From Paenibacillus caseinilyticus (GTDB taxonomy: Bacteria; Bacillota; Bacilli; Paenibacillales; NBRC-103111): DNA of 64,000 bases. Shown one piece after another: positions 37,164-46,540 of this stretch (positions within the stretch are counted from its first letter, which is position 1; every line of letters begins with the position of its first letter). The translations under genes and the position numbers were made by a program. The notes beneath the pieces are model-generated. The model saw only the letters and a program-made list of their open reading frames with translations. It was not told where the DNA came from and made no database searches. The stretch spans positions 62,001 to 126,000 of the forward strand of contig NZ_JAQAGY010000014.1 in assembly GCF_027533645.1 (NCBI RefSeq), read 5' to 3'.

Positions 37164-38204
37164 ATGAAACCTACCATCAGGGATGTTGCCAAATTAGCAG
37201 GTGTCTCGATATCTACTGTATCGAGAGTGATGAACGCTCCGGAATCGGTCGCGGAAGGAAAGCGGGAGAAGGTGCTTCAGGCGATTGAACGGCTGCAGTA
37301 CCTCCCGAACGCTTTTGCCCGGGGATTGATCAACAAGAAGTCGCATACGCTCGGCGTGCTCATCCCGGATATCCGCAACCCGTACTATGCCGGCGTGATC
37401 CGGGGGATGGAGGATGCGGCCAAAGCGCTCGGGTACAGCATTGTGATCTGCAACACCGACCGGGACAAGACGCGGCTGATCTCGTATCTCGAGAATTTCA
37501 ACGAGAAGCAGGTGGACGGAATCCTGTTCACTTCGGAGACGGTGTATCCGGATTATTATATGGAGATCCGGAGGTTCCGGCTGCCTGTCGTCCTCGTGTC
37601 CACGCATTCGCTCGAGTACGAGCTGGCATCGGTGAAGATCAACGACGAAGAAGCGGCTTACGATGCGGTCTCGCATTTGATCGGGCTGGGCCACCGGAAC
37701 ATTGGGATGATCTCGCTTCCGCTGAGCGATACGATCGCCGGTCTGCCGCGGTACCAAGGCTTCATGCGCGCGATGCGGGAGCATGGACTGCCTCATGACA
37801 GCGGGCAGGTCGTCTGCGCAGAGCACTGGTACGATGAGGCGCACAGTGCGGCCAGCCGGCTGTTCGGGCAGGCGCCGGGGCTTACGGCGGTCTTCGCGGC
37901 TTCCGACGAGTTCGCGATGGGCGTGCTCTCCTACCTGCACGAGAGGGGACTGAAGGTCCCTGGGCAGGTGTCCGTTATCGGGTTCGACAACATCCGGATG
38001 GCGCAGATGACGATTCCTAAGCTTACGACCGTCGCGCAGCCCGTATACAAGCTTGGTTATACGGGGGTGGAGAAGCTGCATGAGCTGATCGAGCACGGCA
38101 GGGTGCAGCCGCTGCGGGAGTATCTGCCCCACGAACTGATCATCCGGTCTTCCACCGCCCCGGTTCGGGAGCGCGGGGAAACGCCTCCTTTCCTCCCGCT
38201 CTGA
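37164..38204 (+). CDS. LacI-family transcriptional regulator
   Basis: A 346-residue repressor with the HTH TIRDVAKLAGVSISTVSRV and hinge LPNAFARGLINKKSHTLGV. The sugar-binding core contains IPDIRNPYYAGVIRGMEDAA and VIGFDNIRMAQMTIPKLTTV. It lies directly upstream of a sugar ABC operon, and palindromes of the same TGAAAA..TTTTCA type occur in its own promoter and at its 3' end, so it probably regulates both itself and the transporter. Confidence 0.93.
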   Translation: MKPTIRDVAKLAGVSISTVSRVMNAPESVAEGKREKVLQAIERLQYLPNAFARGLINKKSHTLGVLIPDIRNPYYAGVIRGMEDAAKALGYSIVICNTDRDKTRLISYLENFNEKQVDGILFTSETVYPDYYMEIRRFRLPVVLVSTHSLEYELASVKINDEEAAYDAVSHLIGLGHRNIGMISLPLSDTIAGLPRYQGFMRAMREHGLPHDSGQVVCAEHWYDEAHSAASRLFGQAPGLTAVFAASDEFAMGVLSYLHERGLKVPGQVSVIGFDNIRMAQMTIPKLTTVAQPVYKLGYTGVEKLHELIEHGRVQPLREYLPHELIIRSSTAPVRERGETPPFLPL

Positions 38205-38218
38205 AAAGCTTTTCAGAG
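38199..38218. promoter_or_regulatory. Operator-like perfect palindrome CTCTGAAAAGCTTTTCAGAG
   Basis: A 20-bp perfect palindrome overlapping the stop of the LacI gene, 220 bp before the ABC operon. The core TGAAAAGCTTTTCA resembles the site at 37111-37126. A second palindrome, CATTAAT-A-ATTAATG, lies at 38285-38299. Confidence 0.55.
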
Positions 38219-38437
38219 AAGGCCGATCTTGTGGGATATGAACTCTATACAGGGCAGGTGAACCTCCATGGTTTCAATTAAGTTCATTAATAATTAATGA
38301 TGCGAATTAAATACGGATAGACATGAACTCACTTCGGCACAGCCCATAGAATGCATCGTTCACTGCTTTTTTTGTAACCGCATTCAAATGCTAATCCTGC
38401 ATTCGGCGTAAGCCGCATACGAAAGGGGAACTCTCCG

Positions 38438-39865
38438 ATGTCCAAACGCTTAGGGAAAAAAAGCATGTCCGCCGTCTCCGTCCTTCTTGCTTCTTCGATG
38501 CTCATGACCGCCTGCGGCGGCAACGCACCGGCAGCAGAACCGGCTGGCGGAACCACCGCACCGGCCGCCAAGGATACGCAGCCTGCGAAGACTGACCCGG
38601 CCGCGGCTCCCGCTCCTGCTGCAGGGTCTACGGAGTACGACCAAGCGCTCGCCGGCAAATACAAGGGCACCAAGGTTACGATGTTCGGGCCGTTCACGGA
38701 CGCCGACCAGGTGAAGTTCGAGACGAGCATCAAGGAATTCGAGAGCAAGACGGGCATCGATATCCAGTATGAAGGCTCGAAGGAGTTCGAGGCGACGATC
38801 TCGATCCGGGTGGACGGCGGCAATGCGCCGGACATCGCCGACTTCCCGCAGCCGGGCCTGCTCGGCTCGTTCGCGAAGAAGGGCAAAGTCATCGATGTGA
38901 ACAAGGTCATGGACGCAGGCGCGCTGAAGAAGAATTACAACGCCTCCTGGATCGATATGGCGACGATGGACGGCCCGAGCGGCAAGATCATGGCGGGCAT
39001 CTGGAACCGCAGCAACGTGAAGAGCCTCGTGTGGTATCCGAAGAAGCAGTTCGATGAAGCGGGGTACAAGGTGCCCAAGACGTGGGACGAGATGATCGCG
39101 CTCTCCCAGCAGATTGCCAAGGACGGCGATAAGGCGTGGAATATCGGCATCGAGAGCGGCGCGGCGACGGGGTGGGCGGCAACGGACTGGATCGAGGACA
39201 TCATGCTGCGGACGACGACCCCGGAGAACTACGACAAGTGGGTGAAAGGGGATCTGCCGTTCACTTCGCCGGAAGTGAAGAAAGCTGTCGAGAAGATGGG
39301 CGAGATCTGGTTGAACGATGAATTCGTGTACGGCGGACGCAAGTCAATCGTGACCACCTCCTTCGGCGACGCGCCGAAGTCAATGTTCTCGAACCCGGCG
39401 AAGTCGTGGCTCCACCGCCAAGGTAACTTTATTACGAGCTTCTTCCCGAACACGGCCAAAGCGGGCGTCGACTACGACTGGTTCTACCTGCCGCCGATCG
39501 ATCCGCAGTACGGCAATCCGGTGCTCGTCGCCGGCGACATCTACGCGATGTTCAACGACCGTCCGGAAGTGCGCGCGGTGCTGCAGTTCTTCACGAAGGG
39601 CGAATCGATCAAGACATGGGTGCAGTCCGGCGGCGTCATCGCGCCGATGAACGATGCGGCCCTCGATTGGTACTCCACGGACGTCGACCGCCGCATGGCG
39701 AAGCTTGTGCAGGACGCGAAGACGCTCCGCTTCGACGGCTCCGACCTGATGCCGGGCTCTGTAGGCGCAGGCACGTTCTGGAAAGGCATGACGGATTATG
39801 TCAGCGGTACGGTTGACCTGGACGGCGCGCTGAACGAGATTCAAGCGGGCTGGAACAAAAAGTAA
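38438..39865 (+). CDS. Carbohydrate ABC transporter substrate-binding lipoprotein
   Basis: A 475-residue family 1 solute-binding protein. The signal ends with the lipobox MLMTAC (Cys at about residue 26) and a Pro/Ala/Thr-rich linker. The mature protein has the pattern FESKTGIDIQYEGSKEFEAT and VDGGNAPDIADFPQPGLLGS, then MAGIWNRSNVKSLVWYPK, typical of alpha-glucoside/multiple-sugar binders such as AglE. It heads a three-gene operon with two permeases. The exact sugar is unknown. Confidence 0.9.
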   Translation: MSKRLGKKSMSAVSVLLASSMLMTACGGNAPAAEPAGGTTAPAAKDTQPAKTDPAAAPAPAAGSTEYDQALAGKYKGTKVTMFGPFTDADQVKFETSIKEFESKTGIDIQYEGSKEFEATISIRVDGGNAPDIADFPQPGLLGSFAKKGKVIDVNKVMDAGALKKNYNASWIDMATMDGPSGKIMAGIWNRSNVKSLVWYPKKQFDEAGYKVPKTWDEMIALSQQIAKDGDKAWNIGIESGAATGWAATDWIEDIMLRTTTPENYDKWVKGDLPFTSPEVKKAVEKMGEIWLNDEFVYGGRKSIVTTSFGDAPKSMFSNPAKSWLHRQGNFITSFFPNTAKAGVDYDWFYLPPIDPQYGNPVLVAGDIYAMFNDRPEVRAVLQFFTKGESIKTWVQSGGVIAPMNDAALDWYSTDVDRRMAKLVQDAKTLRFDGSDLMPGSVGAGTFWKGMTDYVSGTVDLDGALNEIQAGWNKK

Positions 39866-39877
39866 GGGGGAGGTTCC

Positions 39878-40999
39878 ATGAACCCCGTCATTCCCGGGCC
39901 TGCGAAGGCCTCATCCACCGGCAAGGAGCAGGGGGCGCCGTCCTTCGGACGGCTGCTCCTGCTCACCCTCGGCGTCCCGCTCCTGAACGGCGCCGTCCAT
40001 TACGGGATCTTCCAATATTTTCGCACGGCTTCGATCCATCCGGTGCTCTATACGCTGCTCGCCGTCCTATGGGGCGTCGCCGGGATCTACCTGCTCTTCC
40101 TCTCCTTCAACTGGGTGGTGGAGCAGTACGGCGACCGCGTCCGGCAGAAGGTCCAGCCGTTCGTATTCATCGGCCCGGCCCTAGCGCTGCTCGGCTGGCT
40201 GCTCCTCCTGCCGACGCTGCGGACGCTTTACTTAAGCTTCCTCGATGCGGGCTCGGAGAACTTCGTGGGCCTCGCCAACTATGCGGCGGTGTTCACGAAC
40301 CGGCTGCTGCTCGTCGCACTGCGCAACAACCTGCTGTGGGTCGTCTTCGGGACCGCCGCCTGTGTCGGCCTCGGCCTGCTGATCGCCATCCTCGCGGACC
40401 GCAGCTCCTTCGAGCGGACAGCCAAAGCGATCGTATTCATGCCGATGGCGATTTCCTTCGTCGCGGCGGGCGTCATCTGGAAGTTCATCTACTATTACCA
40501 GCCGGAGCAGGAGCAGATCGGCCTGCTGAACGCCATCGTCGTGTATTTCGGCGGGGAGCCGATGGCTTGGACCTCGATGCTGCAGCCGTGGAACAATTTG
40601 TTCCTCGTAGCCATCCTCGTGTGGATGCAGACCGGCTTCGCGATGGTCATCTTCTCCGCGGCGATCAAGAGCATCCCGGAGGATCTGCTGGAAGCGGCCC
40701 GGGTGGACGGGGCGGGGGAAGTGCGTATCTTCTTCCGCATCATGATCCCGTACATCTCGAGCACGCTGCTGGCGGTGACGACGACGATCATCGTGTTCAC
40801 GCTGAAGATTTTTGACGTGGTCATGGTGATGACCGGCGGGCAGTACGACACGGAAGTCGTCGCGACGCAGTTCTACCGGCAGTTCTTCATGTACCGCAAC
40901 TTCGGATACGGCTCGACGCTGGCGATTGTGCTGCTGCTGGCGGTCATCCCGGTGATCTGGTTTAATCTCAGGCAGTTCCGGAAGGAGGGAGGGTTATAA
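39878..40999 (+). CDS. Carbohydrate ABC transporter permease (MalF/AglF-like)
   Basis: A 373-residue permease with about eight membrane segments, the first two forming an extra N-terminal pair. The EAA loop reads EDLLEAARVDGAGEVRIFFR. AGGGGGAGG precedes ATG, 12 bp after the binding-protein gene. The stop shares one base with the start of the next gene. The ATPase is not encoded here; a shared MsmK-type ATPase is the likely partner. Confidence 0.92.
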   Translation: MNPVIPGPAKASSTGKEQGAPSFGRLLLLTLGVPLLNGAVHYGIFQYFRTASIHPVLYTLLAVLWGVAGIYLLFLSFNWVVEQYGDRVRQKVQPFVFIGPALALLGWLLLLPTLRTLYLSFLDAGSENFVGLANYAAVFTNRLLLVALRNNLLWVVFGTAACVGLGLLIAILADRSSFERTAKAIVFMPMAISFVAAGVIWKFIYYYQPEQEQIGLLNAIVVYFGGEPMAWTSMLQPWNNLFLVAILVWMQTGFAMVIFSAAIKSIPEDLLEAARVDGAGEVRIFFRIMIPYISSTLLAVTTTIIVFTLKIFDVVMVMTGGQYDTEVVATQFYRQFFMYRNFGYGSTLAIVLLLAVIPVIWFNLRQFRKEGGL

Positions 41000-42123
41000 T
41001 GGCAAGTGCAGCTACGGGGCTTCCGCGCAAGCGCAAATCCGGAGTCCGCAAAGGGGGCTCCAAATGGCTGATCAACGCCGTGCTTGGGGTGATCTGTCTG
41101 ATCTGGCTCATTCCGACCGTCGGACTGCTCGTCTCCTCCTTCCGGCCGGCGGCGGACATTCTTCAGTCGGGGTGGTGGAAGGTGCTGCCCCACAAGGATT
41201 GGTCCACGGCGGAGACCCTTACGCTGTCCAAGGACACGGATCTGCGGGGCCCCATCGAAGTGCTCGGTGTCACCTACACCGACGAACAGCTTCGGGCCGG
41301 TGTGCTGGCCGGGGAGCGCAGGCTGATCTGGGAGAACCGGCGCGCCCGTACCGTGAATGTGCAGACGCCATCCTGGACGGCCGGTGCGCAGTTCACCACC
41401 GATAACTACAAGAATGTGCTGACGGGCAAAGAGTACGTCATTACCATGGGGGATGGCAGCACCCAGACGGAGAAAGGCACGGATCTCAGCCGCGCCTTCC
41501 TCAACACCTTCACGGTGGCGGTACCGGCCACGGTCATTCCGGTGCTCATCGCCTCGTTCGCGGCTTACGGCTTCGCCTGGCTGAAGTTCCCCGGGCGCCG
41601 CACGCTGTTCGTCGTCGTGATCGCCCTGCTCGTCGTCCCGATCCAGGTGGCGCTCATCCCGATCATGAAGGATTTTACGGGCCTCGGGCTCAACGGCTCC
41701 TTCCTCGGCATCTGGATTGCCCATACGGGGTTCGGCCTGCCGCTGGCAACCTACTTTATGTTCAACTACATCTCGCAGCTGCCCAAGGACCTCTTCGAGT
41801 CGGCGTTCATGGACGGGGCTTCGAACTTCACGATCTTCACGAAACTCGTGCTGCCGCTGTCGGTGCCTGCGATTGCCTCCATCGGGATCTTCCAGTTCCT
41901 GTGGGTGTGGAACGATTATCTCGTGTCGCTGATCTTCATCGGCTCCCAGCCGGATGTGCAGGTGCTCTCGATGCGGATCGCCGATATGGTCGGATCGCGG
42001 GGCAACGATTGGCATCTGCTGACCGCCGCCGCCTTCGTCTCCATGCTGATGCCGCTGGCCGTGTTCTTCGGCCTTCAGAAATATTTTGTCCGCGGCCTGC
42101 TGGGCGGCTCGGTCAAAGGCTGA
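40999..42123 (+). CDS. Carbohydrate ABC transporter permease (MalG/AglG-like)
   Basis: A 374-residue permease with six membrane segments and the EAA loop KDLFESAFMDGASNFTIFTK. A large extracytoplasmic insert between the first two helices (about residues 50-150) matches the AglG branch of alpha-glucoside permeases. It overlaps the previous gene by one base, and a strong terminator follows. Confidence 0.92.
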   Translation: MASAATGLPRKRKSGVRKGGSKWLINAVLGVICLIWLIPTVGLLVSSFRPAADILQSGWWKVLPHKDWSTAETLTLSKDTDLRGPIEVLGVTYTDEQLRAGVLAGERRLIWENRRARTVNVQTPSWTAGAQFTTDNYKNVLTGKEYVITMGDGSTQTEKGTDLSRAFLNTFTVAVPATVIPVLIASFAAYGFAWLKFPGRRTLFVVVIALLVVPIQVALIPIMKDFTGLGLNGSFLGIWIAHTGFGLPLATYFMFNYISQLPKDLFESAFMDGASNFTIFTKLVLPLSVPAIASIGIFQFLWVWNDYLVSLIFIGSQPDVQVLSMRIADMVGSRGNDWHLLTAAAFVSMLMPLAVFFGLQKYFVRGLLGGSVKG

Positions 42124-42197
42124 GTCCTGGCTGTACGATGGCATGCTCGAACAAAAGAACAGGCCCAGCACGCTGCACGCTCGCTGCAAGGCCCCAC

Positions 42198-42248
42198 AAA
42201 AAAACGGCTTCCCCTGGCTCTCTCGGAGCGGGGCGAGCCGTTTTTTTT
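42198..42248 (+). terminator. Terminator of the sugar ABC operon
   Basis: AAAAAAACGGCT and AGCCGTTTTTTT pair; the A/T-flanked stem could act on both strands and so also serve the converging cytochrome gene. Confidence 0.85.
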
Positions 42249-42295
42249 GCTGATTGCTGCAGGAAAGCCGCGGGCGTTGTCCGCCGGCCTTCCGC

Positions 42296-42754
42296 TTACT
42301 TCTTCGCCGCGAGCCAATCCGCCAGCGCGTTGATCTCTTCCGGTTTCAGGATTTCCTTAAAAGCCATCATCCCGTTGCCGCCGTTCGTGATCTGCGCGGT
42401 AATCTGCTCCTTCGAGCGCCGGGCTCCGACCTTCGTCAGGTTGGTGTTCCCGCCCATCGCGCCTTCGAGATTCGCTCCGTGACAGGAGATGCAGCGCGAT
42501 TTGTAGACGGCCTGGGCATCGACCGTACCGCCTGCTGCCGTCCCGCCGCCAGCCGTCCCGCCTGTGTTGCCTCCGGCCGTCCCGCCGTTTTCGGTACCGC
42601 CTGTCCCGGTATTACCGGTATTCTCGGGTTTGCCGGTATTGGTGTTGTTCTCTGTATTGCCTGTCGCATTATTTTTCTCTTTGTTTCCTCCGCAGGCCGT
42701 GAGAGCGGCGAGCAGTACCAATGAGCATGCGACCAGTATGCATTGTTTTTTCAT
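42296..42754 (-). CDS. Lipoprotein cytochrome c (class I, c-551-like)
   Basis: A 152-residue membrane-anchored cytochrome c. The lipobox LAALTAC gives an acylated Cys at about residue 21. A 55-residue Asn/Thr/Gly low-complexity linker follows (repeated NTGGT-like units). The haem domain has CISCH (about residues 88-92) and the Met ligand in NGGNGMMAFKEIL. Such proteins carry electrons to terminal oxidases on the outer face of the membrane. Its ATG overlaps the stop of a putative small gene (ATGA). Confidence 0.92.
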   Translation of the reverse strand: MKKQCILVACSLVLLAALTACGGNKEKNNATGNTENNTNTGKPENTGNTGTGGTENGGTAGGNTGGTAGGGTAAGGTVDAQAVYKSRCISCHGANLEGAMGGNTNLTKVGARRSKEQITAQITNGGNGMMAFKEILKPEEINALADWLAAKK

Positions 42755-43008
42755 CTTGGTTCCACCCCCTGACTTCTGAATGTTCTTCCGTTTCTTAATA
42801 TGCGCCCATACATTGCCAAGAATGCATGGCCGGTATCTTTTTGGATGTTGTTTTTTTGATCCGTGCCAACAATATACTTGTTCTCATCCTTATAAATTTC
42901 CATTCCTGTCTGCTGTATCTTGATTCTCTGGTTATGAAGAGACACAGCTTTCTGTACCTCGATGGGATAAACCTCTGTTTTTTTAACAAAAAACACGGCT
43001 ATTTTCAT
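42751..43008 (-). CDS. Possible small protein upstream of cytochrome c
   Basis: An 85-residue reading starting MKIAVFFVKKTEVYPIEVQK, with residues QRIKIQQTGMEIYKDENKY in the middle. Composition is AT-rich and protein-like, and the stop overlaps the cytochrome c start by 4 bp. The ribosome site is weak and the C-terminal 20 residues are unremarkable, so it may not be expressed. No family is recognised. Confidence 0.35.
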   Translation of the reverse strand: MKIAVFFVKKTEVYPIEVQKAVSLHNQRIKIQQTGMEIYKDENKYIVGTDQKNNIQKDTGHAFLAMYGRILRNGRTFRSQGVEPR

Positions 43009-43153
43009 TACCTCGGGCGTGTCCGGGAGGGATAATAAGCATGTCAGGAGTTCCCAAGGGAAGAGGAGAGGACAAAAAGAAATGAATACAGAGACAGGTA
43101 GAGAGAAAAGTAAGGAACTTGGGACGGCGGCTGCCGGACCAAAAGGAAGAGCG

Positions 43154-44464
43154 ATGAAAAAAACAATCCCCCTGCTGGTATCCGCAGCTCTGCTGCTCAC
43201 ATCGGCGTGTGCTTCGGGATCCGGAGACACGGCGCCCGCTTCCGGGACGGCCGGCGGGGCGTCCGGCGAACAGGTCAAGCTGCGCATAGCATGGTGGGGC
43301 GGCCAGGCCCGGCATGATTATACCCTGAAGGTCATAGAGCTCTATCAGCAAAAGAACCCGAATGTGAAGATCGAGGCCGAATATGCGACCTTCGACGACT
43401 ATTGGAAGAAGCTGGCCCCGCAGGCAGCGGCCAATCAGCTGCCGGATATCGTTCAGATGGATATTTCGTACTTGTCCCAGTATGCTGGGCGGGGGCAGCT
43501 CGCGGATCTGACCTCTTACACCAAGGACGGCACGCTGGACGTCTCGTCGATCTCTCCGAATGCGTTGTCGGGCGGCGAAGTCGGCGGCAAGCTCATGGCG
43601 ATGAACCTTGGGGTCAATGCGCTCATGACCATGTATGATCCGGAGCTCATGAAGAAGGTCGGCGTGACACCGCCGGCGAAGAACTGGACATGGGATGATT
43701 TCACGGCGATCGGCGAGAAGGCAAAAGCCGGCGGCAAGATGATCGGGGGCTTCGCGTTCCGTCATGATGTGTTCTTCCCGTATTACCTGAGGTCACTAGG
43801 ACAGCAAATGTTCAACGGGGACGGCTCTGCGCTCGGTTACGCCGACGACAAGCCGTTCATCGATTACTTCACCCAATATCAGAAATGGTACGACGCCGGC
43901 TACCTGCTCCCGCTGGACAAAGAAGCGCAGAAGAAAGGGACGGCCGAGGAAGACGAGGTGCTGCTCGGCAACGCCCTGTGGACCAACGGCTGGTCCAACC
44001 AGTTCCTGGCGGTGGCCAACCTCGCGAAGACGCCGCTTGAGCTGCACCCGCTCCCGGGGCCGAACGGGAATAAGGGCTTGTTCCTGAAGCCGAGCATGTA
44101 CTTTGCGGTGACGAATTCTTCGAAGCAGAAGGCCGAAGCTGCCAAGTTCATCTCCTTCTTCGTGAACGATATCGAAGCGAACAAGCTGATTAAGGGCGAC
44201 CGCGGCGTGCCTGTATCCTCCAAGGTCAAGGAAGCGCTGAAGCCGCTGCTCACGCCGAACGAGACCAAGATCTTCGATTATATCGCGTGGGCGGAGAACA
44301 ACTCCTCGCCGATGGATCCGCCGAGCCCGGTAGGCGCTGTGGAGATCGAGAAGCTGCTGCGGGATACGAGCGAGCAGATCATGTATAAGAAGCTGAGTGT
44401 GGAGACGGCGGCCGCCAAGTTCCGCAAGGAAGCGAACGCGATACTGGCGAAGAACAAGAAGTAG
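43154..44464 (+). CDS. Carbohydrate-binding lipoprotein of an orphan ABC transporter
   Basis: A 436-residue family 1 solute-binding protein. ATG 43154 gives a clean lipoprotein signal (MKKTIPLLVSAALLLTSAC) with AAAGGAAG upstream; longer readings from 43019 or 43082 add a polar extension. The mature part shows LRIAWWGGQARHDYTLKVIE, YATFDDYWKKLAPQAAANQL and PDIVQMDISYLSQYAGRGQL. No permease genes follow, so it must work with a transporter encoded elsewhere or be a solitary sensor. Confidence 0.9.
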   Translation: MKKTIPLLVSAALLLTSACASGSGDTAPASGTAGGASGEQVKLRIAWWGGQARHDYTLKVIELYQQKNPNVKIEAEYATFDDYWKKLAPQAAANQLPDIVQMDISYLSQYAGRGQLADLTSYTKDGTLDVSSISPNALSGGEVGGKLMAMNLGVNALMTMYDPELMKKVGVTPPAKNWTWDDFTAIGEKAKAGGKMIGGFAFRHDVFFPYYLRSLGQQMFNGDGSALGYADDKPFIDYFTQYQKWYDAGYLLPLDKEAQKKGTAEEDEVLLGNALWTNGWSNQFLAVANLAKTPLELHPLPGPNGNKGLFLKPSMYFAVTNSSKQKAEAAKFISFFVNDIEANKLIKGDRGVPVSSKVKEALKPLLTPNETKIFDYIAWAENNSSPMDPPSPVGAVEIEKLLRDTSEQIMYKKLSVETAAAKFRKEANAILAKNKK

Positions 44465-44520
44465 TCAAGACTCAGGCCGTACTCACCCGAGCGGCAAGCG
44501 GGGTATAGCCTGAATGGCAG

Positions 44521-44556
44521 AGCGGGAGATTCCGGAGCAGCGGAGCTCCCGCTTTG
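44521..44556 (+). terminator. Terminator of the orphan binding-protein gene
   Basis: AGCGGGAG and CTCCCGCT arms followed by TTGTTGTT. Confidence 0.7.
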
Positions 44557-44746
44557 TTGTTCGCAGCATCTTTTGCCGCATTATCTCTATTGGGAGTGCG
44601 CTATCCGTTGCAGATGCTGCCAATCCTTCTATGGGAATTGCTGTGGGTTACTGTGGATAGGGAACATACGTTTGTGTATAGCGCTGCGAAGCATCCGGGC
44701 CGATGTCCGAGGACATAGTACCCGCGCAAGCCCTCAAGCTTGAAGG

Positions 44747-44794
44747 GCAATAAGCCGGAAAGTCCGCACAGGTGCAGGCTTTCCGGCTTATTGC
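44747..44794. repeat. Perfect 16-bp inverted repeat
   Basis: GCAATAAGCCGGAAAG (44747-44762) and its exact complement (44779-44794) enclose a 16-nt loop, without a T tract. The 44557-45067 gap otherwise shows no gene I can support. Confidence 0.75.
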
Positions 44795-45067
44795 GCAGGT
44801 AAATGCACAGGTAACTCGATTGTGGGAGAATCCGTCCGTGCCCGCTGTATCTGATCTCTTCTGCTGAATCTTGCAGGGCATACGAACTCACGTTCCTATC
44901 CCGGGTAATTGCGGAGGTGCGGGCTGCCGCAGGAAGGTCACAGAACGTTCACGGCCGGTGTCCCCGGAGGGGGCTGCGGTAATCCGCTGCCTTGACTTCG
45001 CTGCGCGGCATTGCTTATGATCGAAGCACAAACCCATTACAATCCCGCAAAGGAGCCGCTGTACCCT

Positions 45068-45598
45068 ATGAAGCCAACTTCTTCGTTCAATTATGTCCCC
45101 TGGGTCGTGGGGCTCTCCATCGGCATCAATGCCCTGGTCATCCTGCTCTTGTTCCTGCCGAACATCGACCCGGCCGAGGGCTTCAACCTGCTGCTGCTTC
45201 CGCTGTTCAACGCCGTGATGAACTCCTTCACGTTCGTCTTCCTGCTCGCGGCGCTGTTCCTGATCCTGCGGAAGAATGTCGTGTGGCACCGCCGGTTCAT
45301 CTATGCGGCCTTTACGACGACGGCCTTGTTCCTGGTCTCGTATCTGGCCTATCACGGGATGGCGCCATCCACCTCTTACGGCGGTGTCGGGGCGATGCGC
45401 CCGGTATACTATTTCATCCTGATCACGCATATTGTTCTGGCGGCGGCGATCGTTCCGCTGGCACTGCTCACCTTTGCAAGGGGGATTACGAACCAGGTGG
45501 ACAAGCACCGCCGGATCGCCCGCTGGACGATGCCGCTCTGGCTGTACGTGAGCCTCACCGGCGTTATTGTGTATCTCATGATCAAACCTTATTATTAG
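45068..45598 (+). CDS. DUF420 membrane protein, CtaM/YozB-like
   Basis: A 176-residue protein with five membrane helices. Conserved His in KNVVWHRRFIYAAF, SYLAYHGMAPS, ILITHIVLAA and VDKHRRIARWTMPLWLYVSL fit the DUF420 family. Bacillus YozB (CtaM) is needed to mature the caa3 cytochrome oxidase, probably at its copper/haem site. ATG 45068 is supported by AAAGGAG. No oxidase genes are adjacent, though a lipoprotein cytochrome c lies 2.3 kb away. Confidence 0.88.
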   Translation: MKPTSSFNYVPWVVGLSIGINALVILLLFLPNIDPAEGFNLLLLPLFNAVMNSFTFVFLLAALFLILRKNVVWHRRFIYAAFTTTALFLVSYLAYHGMAPSTSYGGVGAMRPVYYFILITHIVLAAAIVPLALLTFARGITNQVDKHRRIARWTMPLWLYVSLTGVIVYLMIKPYY

Positions 45599-45602
45599 AA
45601 GC

Positions 45603-45678
45603 GAAACGCACCCGGGGGACAGAAGCGGAAGATCATGTACTTGGTGGTCGGACGTTCGGCGGGTGCGTTTCTTTTTTT
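45603..45678 (+). terminator. Terminator after the DUF420 gene
   Basis: The 12-bp arms GAAACGCACCCG and CGGGTGCGTTTC are followed by T7; the loop is about 45 nt. Confidence 0.75.
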
Positions 45679-45726
45679 GGCGATCGCGCGGGAAAGCGGA
45701 GCTTGCACAAAAGAGGGGGAGATCTG

Positions 45727-46419
45727 GTGAACGATGAGGAGTACGCGGCGGCCGGTTCGTTCGGCGGCTCTTGGTGGGACGCCTACTGCGGATTCTTCTC
45801 GGATGAGGCACTGTGGGATCAGGGCAGCCGCAGGCACCTGTTGAAGTTTGTCCGGAATTTTGCGGGAGAGCCTGCCGGAAGAACGCTGCTGGATGTCGGG
45901 TGCGGCCCGGGTCTTGGGGTGCGCCGCTATGCCGCCATGGGATTTCGGGCGGGCGGTGTGGATCTCTCGCCGGCTATGGTGGAAGCGGCTCAGGCGTCCG
46001 GGTTGGATGTCCGCTTGGCGGACGGGGGCTCGCTGCCTTTTGAGAGCGGGAGCTTCGCGGTTACGACAGCCTGTACGGTGGTCGAATGGGTGAAGCGTCC
46101 GCTGGCCCTGCTTGACGAGATGAAGCGGGTGACGGCGCCGGGAGGCGCTGTGATCGTAGCCTGTCTCGGTCCCCGGACCCTGCCGCATGAAGATGCCTAC
46201 CGCCGCCTGCGCGGGGAGCCGACGAATTATAACATGCTCCTGCCTGTGGAGCTTCACCGGATGCTGGACGAACTCGGGCTGCCTGTCGGATCCATGACCG
46301 GGGTGCGGCATCCGGAGGTTCCGGCAGAGCTGTATGCGCAGATGGACTGGGTGACCCGCTCCTATTGCAGCACGCTGTGGATCGCCGGTGCCCGGGTAAG
46401 GGAAGGTGAGCCAGGGTAG
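45727..46419 (+). CDS. Class I SAM-dependent methyltransferase
   Basis: A 230-residue methyltransferase. Motif I is LLDVGCGPGLGVRRYAAMGF, followed by VDLSPAMVEAAQASG (motif II) and LPFESGSFAVTTACTVVEWV (motif post-II). The GTG start has GGGGGAG upstream; the frame is open further upstream, but that DNA encodes the DUF420 protein in another frame. The substrate is unknown. Confidence 0.88.
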   Translation: MNDEEYAAAGSFGGSWWDAYCGFFSDEALWDQGSRRHLLKFVRNFAGEPAGRTLLDVGCGPGLGVRRYAAMGFRAGGVDLSPAMVEAAQASGLDVRLADGGSLPFESGSFAVTTACTVVEWVKRPLALLDEMKRVTAPGGAVIVACLGPRTLPHEDAYRRLRGEPTNYNMLLPVELHRMLDELGLPVGSMTGVRHPEVPAELYAQMDWVTRSYCSTLWIAGARVREGEPG

Positions 46420-46540
46420 CGGGAGACTGTCCGCTGTCTTGGCAGGGCTCGGAAGATTCTGGAGTGAGCCTGCCTCTGTGCGGCCATACTATATGGGAAT
46501 GACAGCCCGTATACTTAACCGCGAAGGAGGAATCACCGGT

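Noticed and set aside
42826..43035. A 69-codon plus-strand frame upstream of the orphan binding protein
   Set aside because: No ribosome site; the hydrophobic character comes from AT-rich DNA, and the opposite strand offers a better candidate coupled to cytochrome c.
44601..44891. A 96-codon minus-strand frame in the gap before the DUF420 gene
   Set aside because: Poor start context, no domain, and it runs through a perfect inverted repeat.
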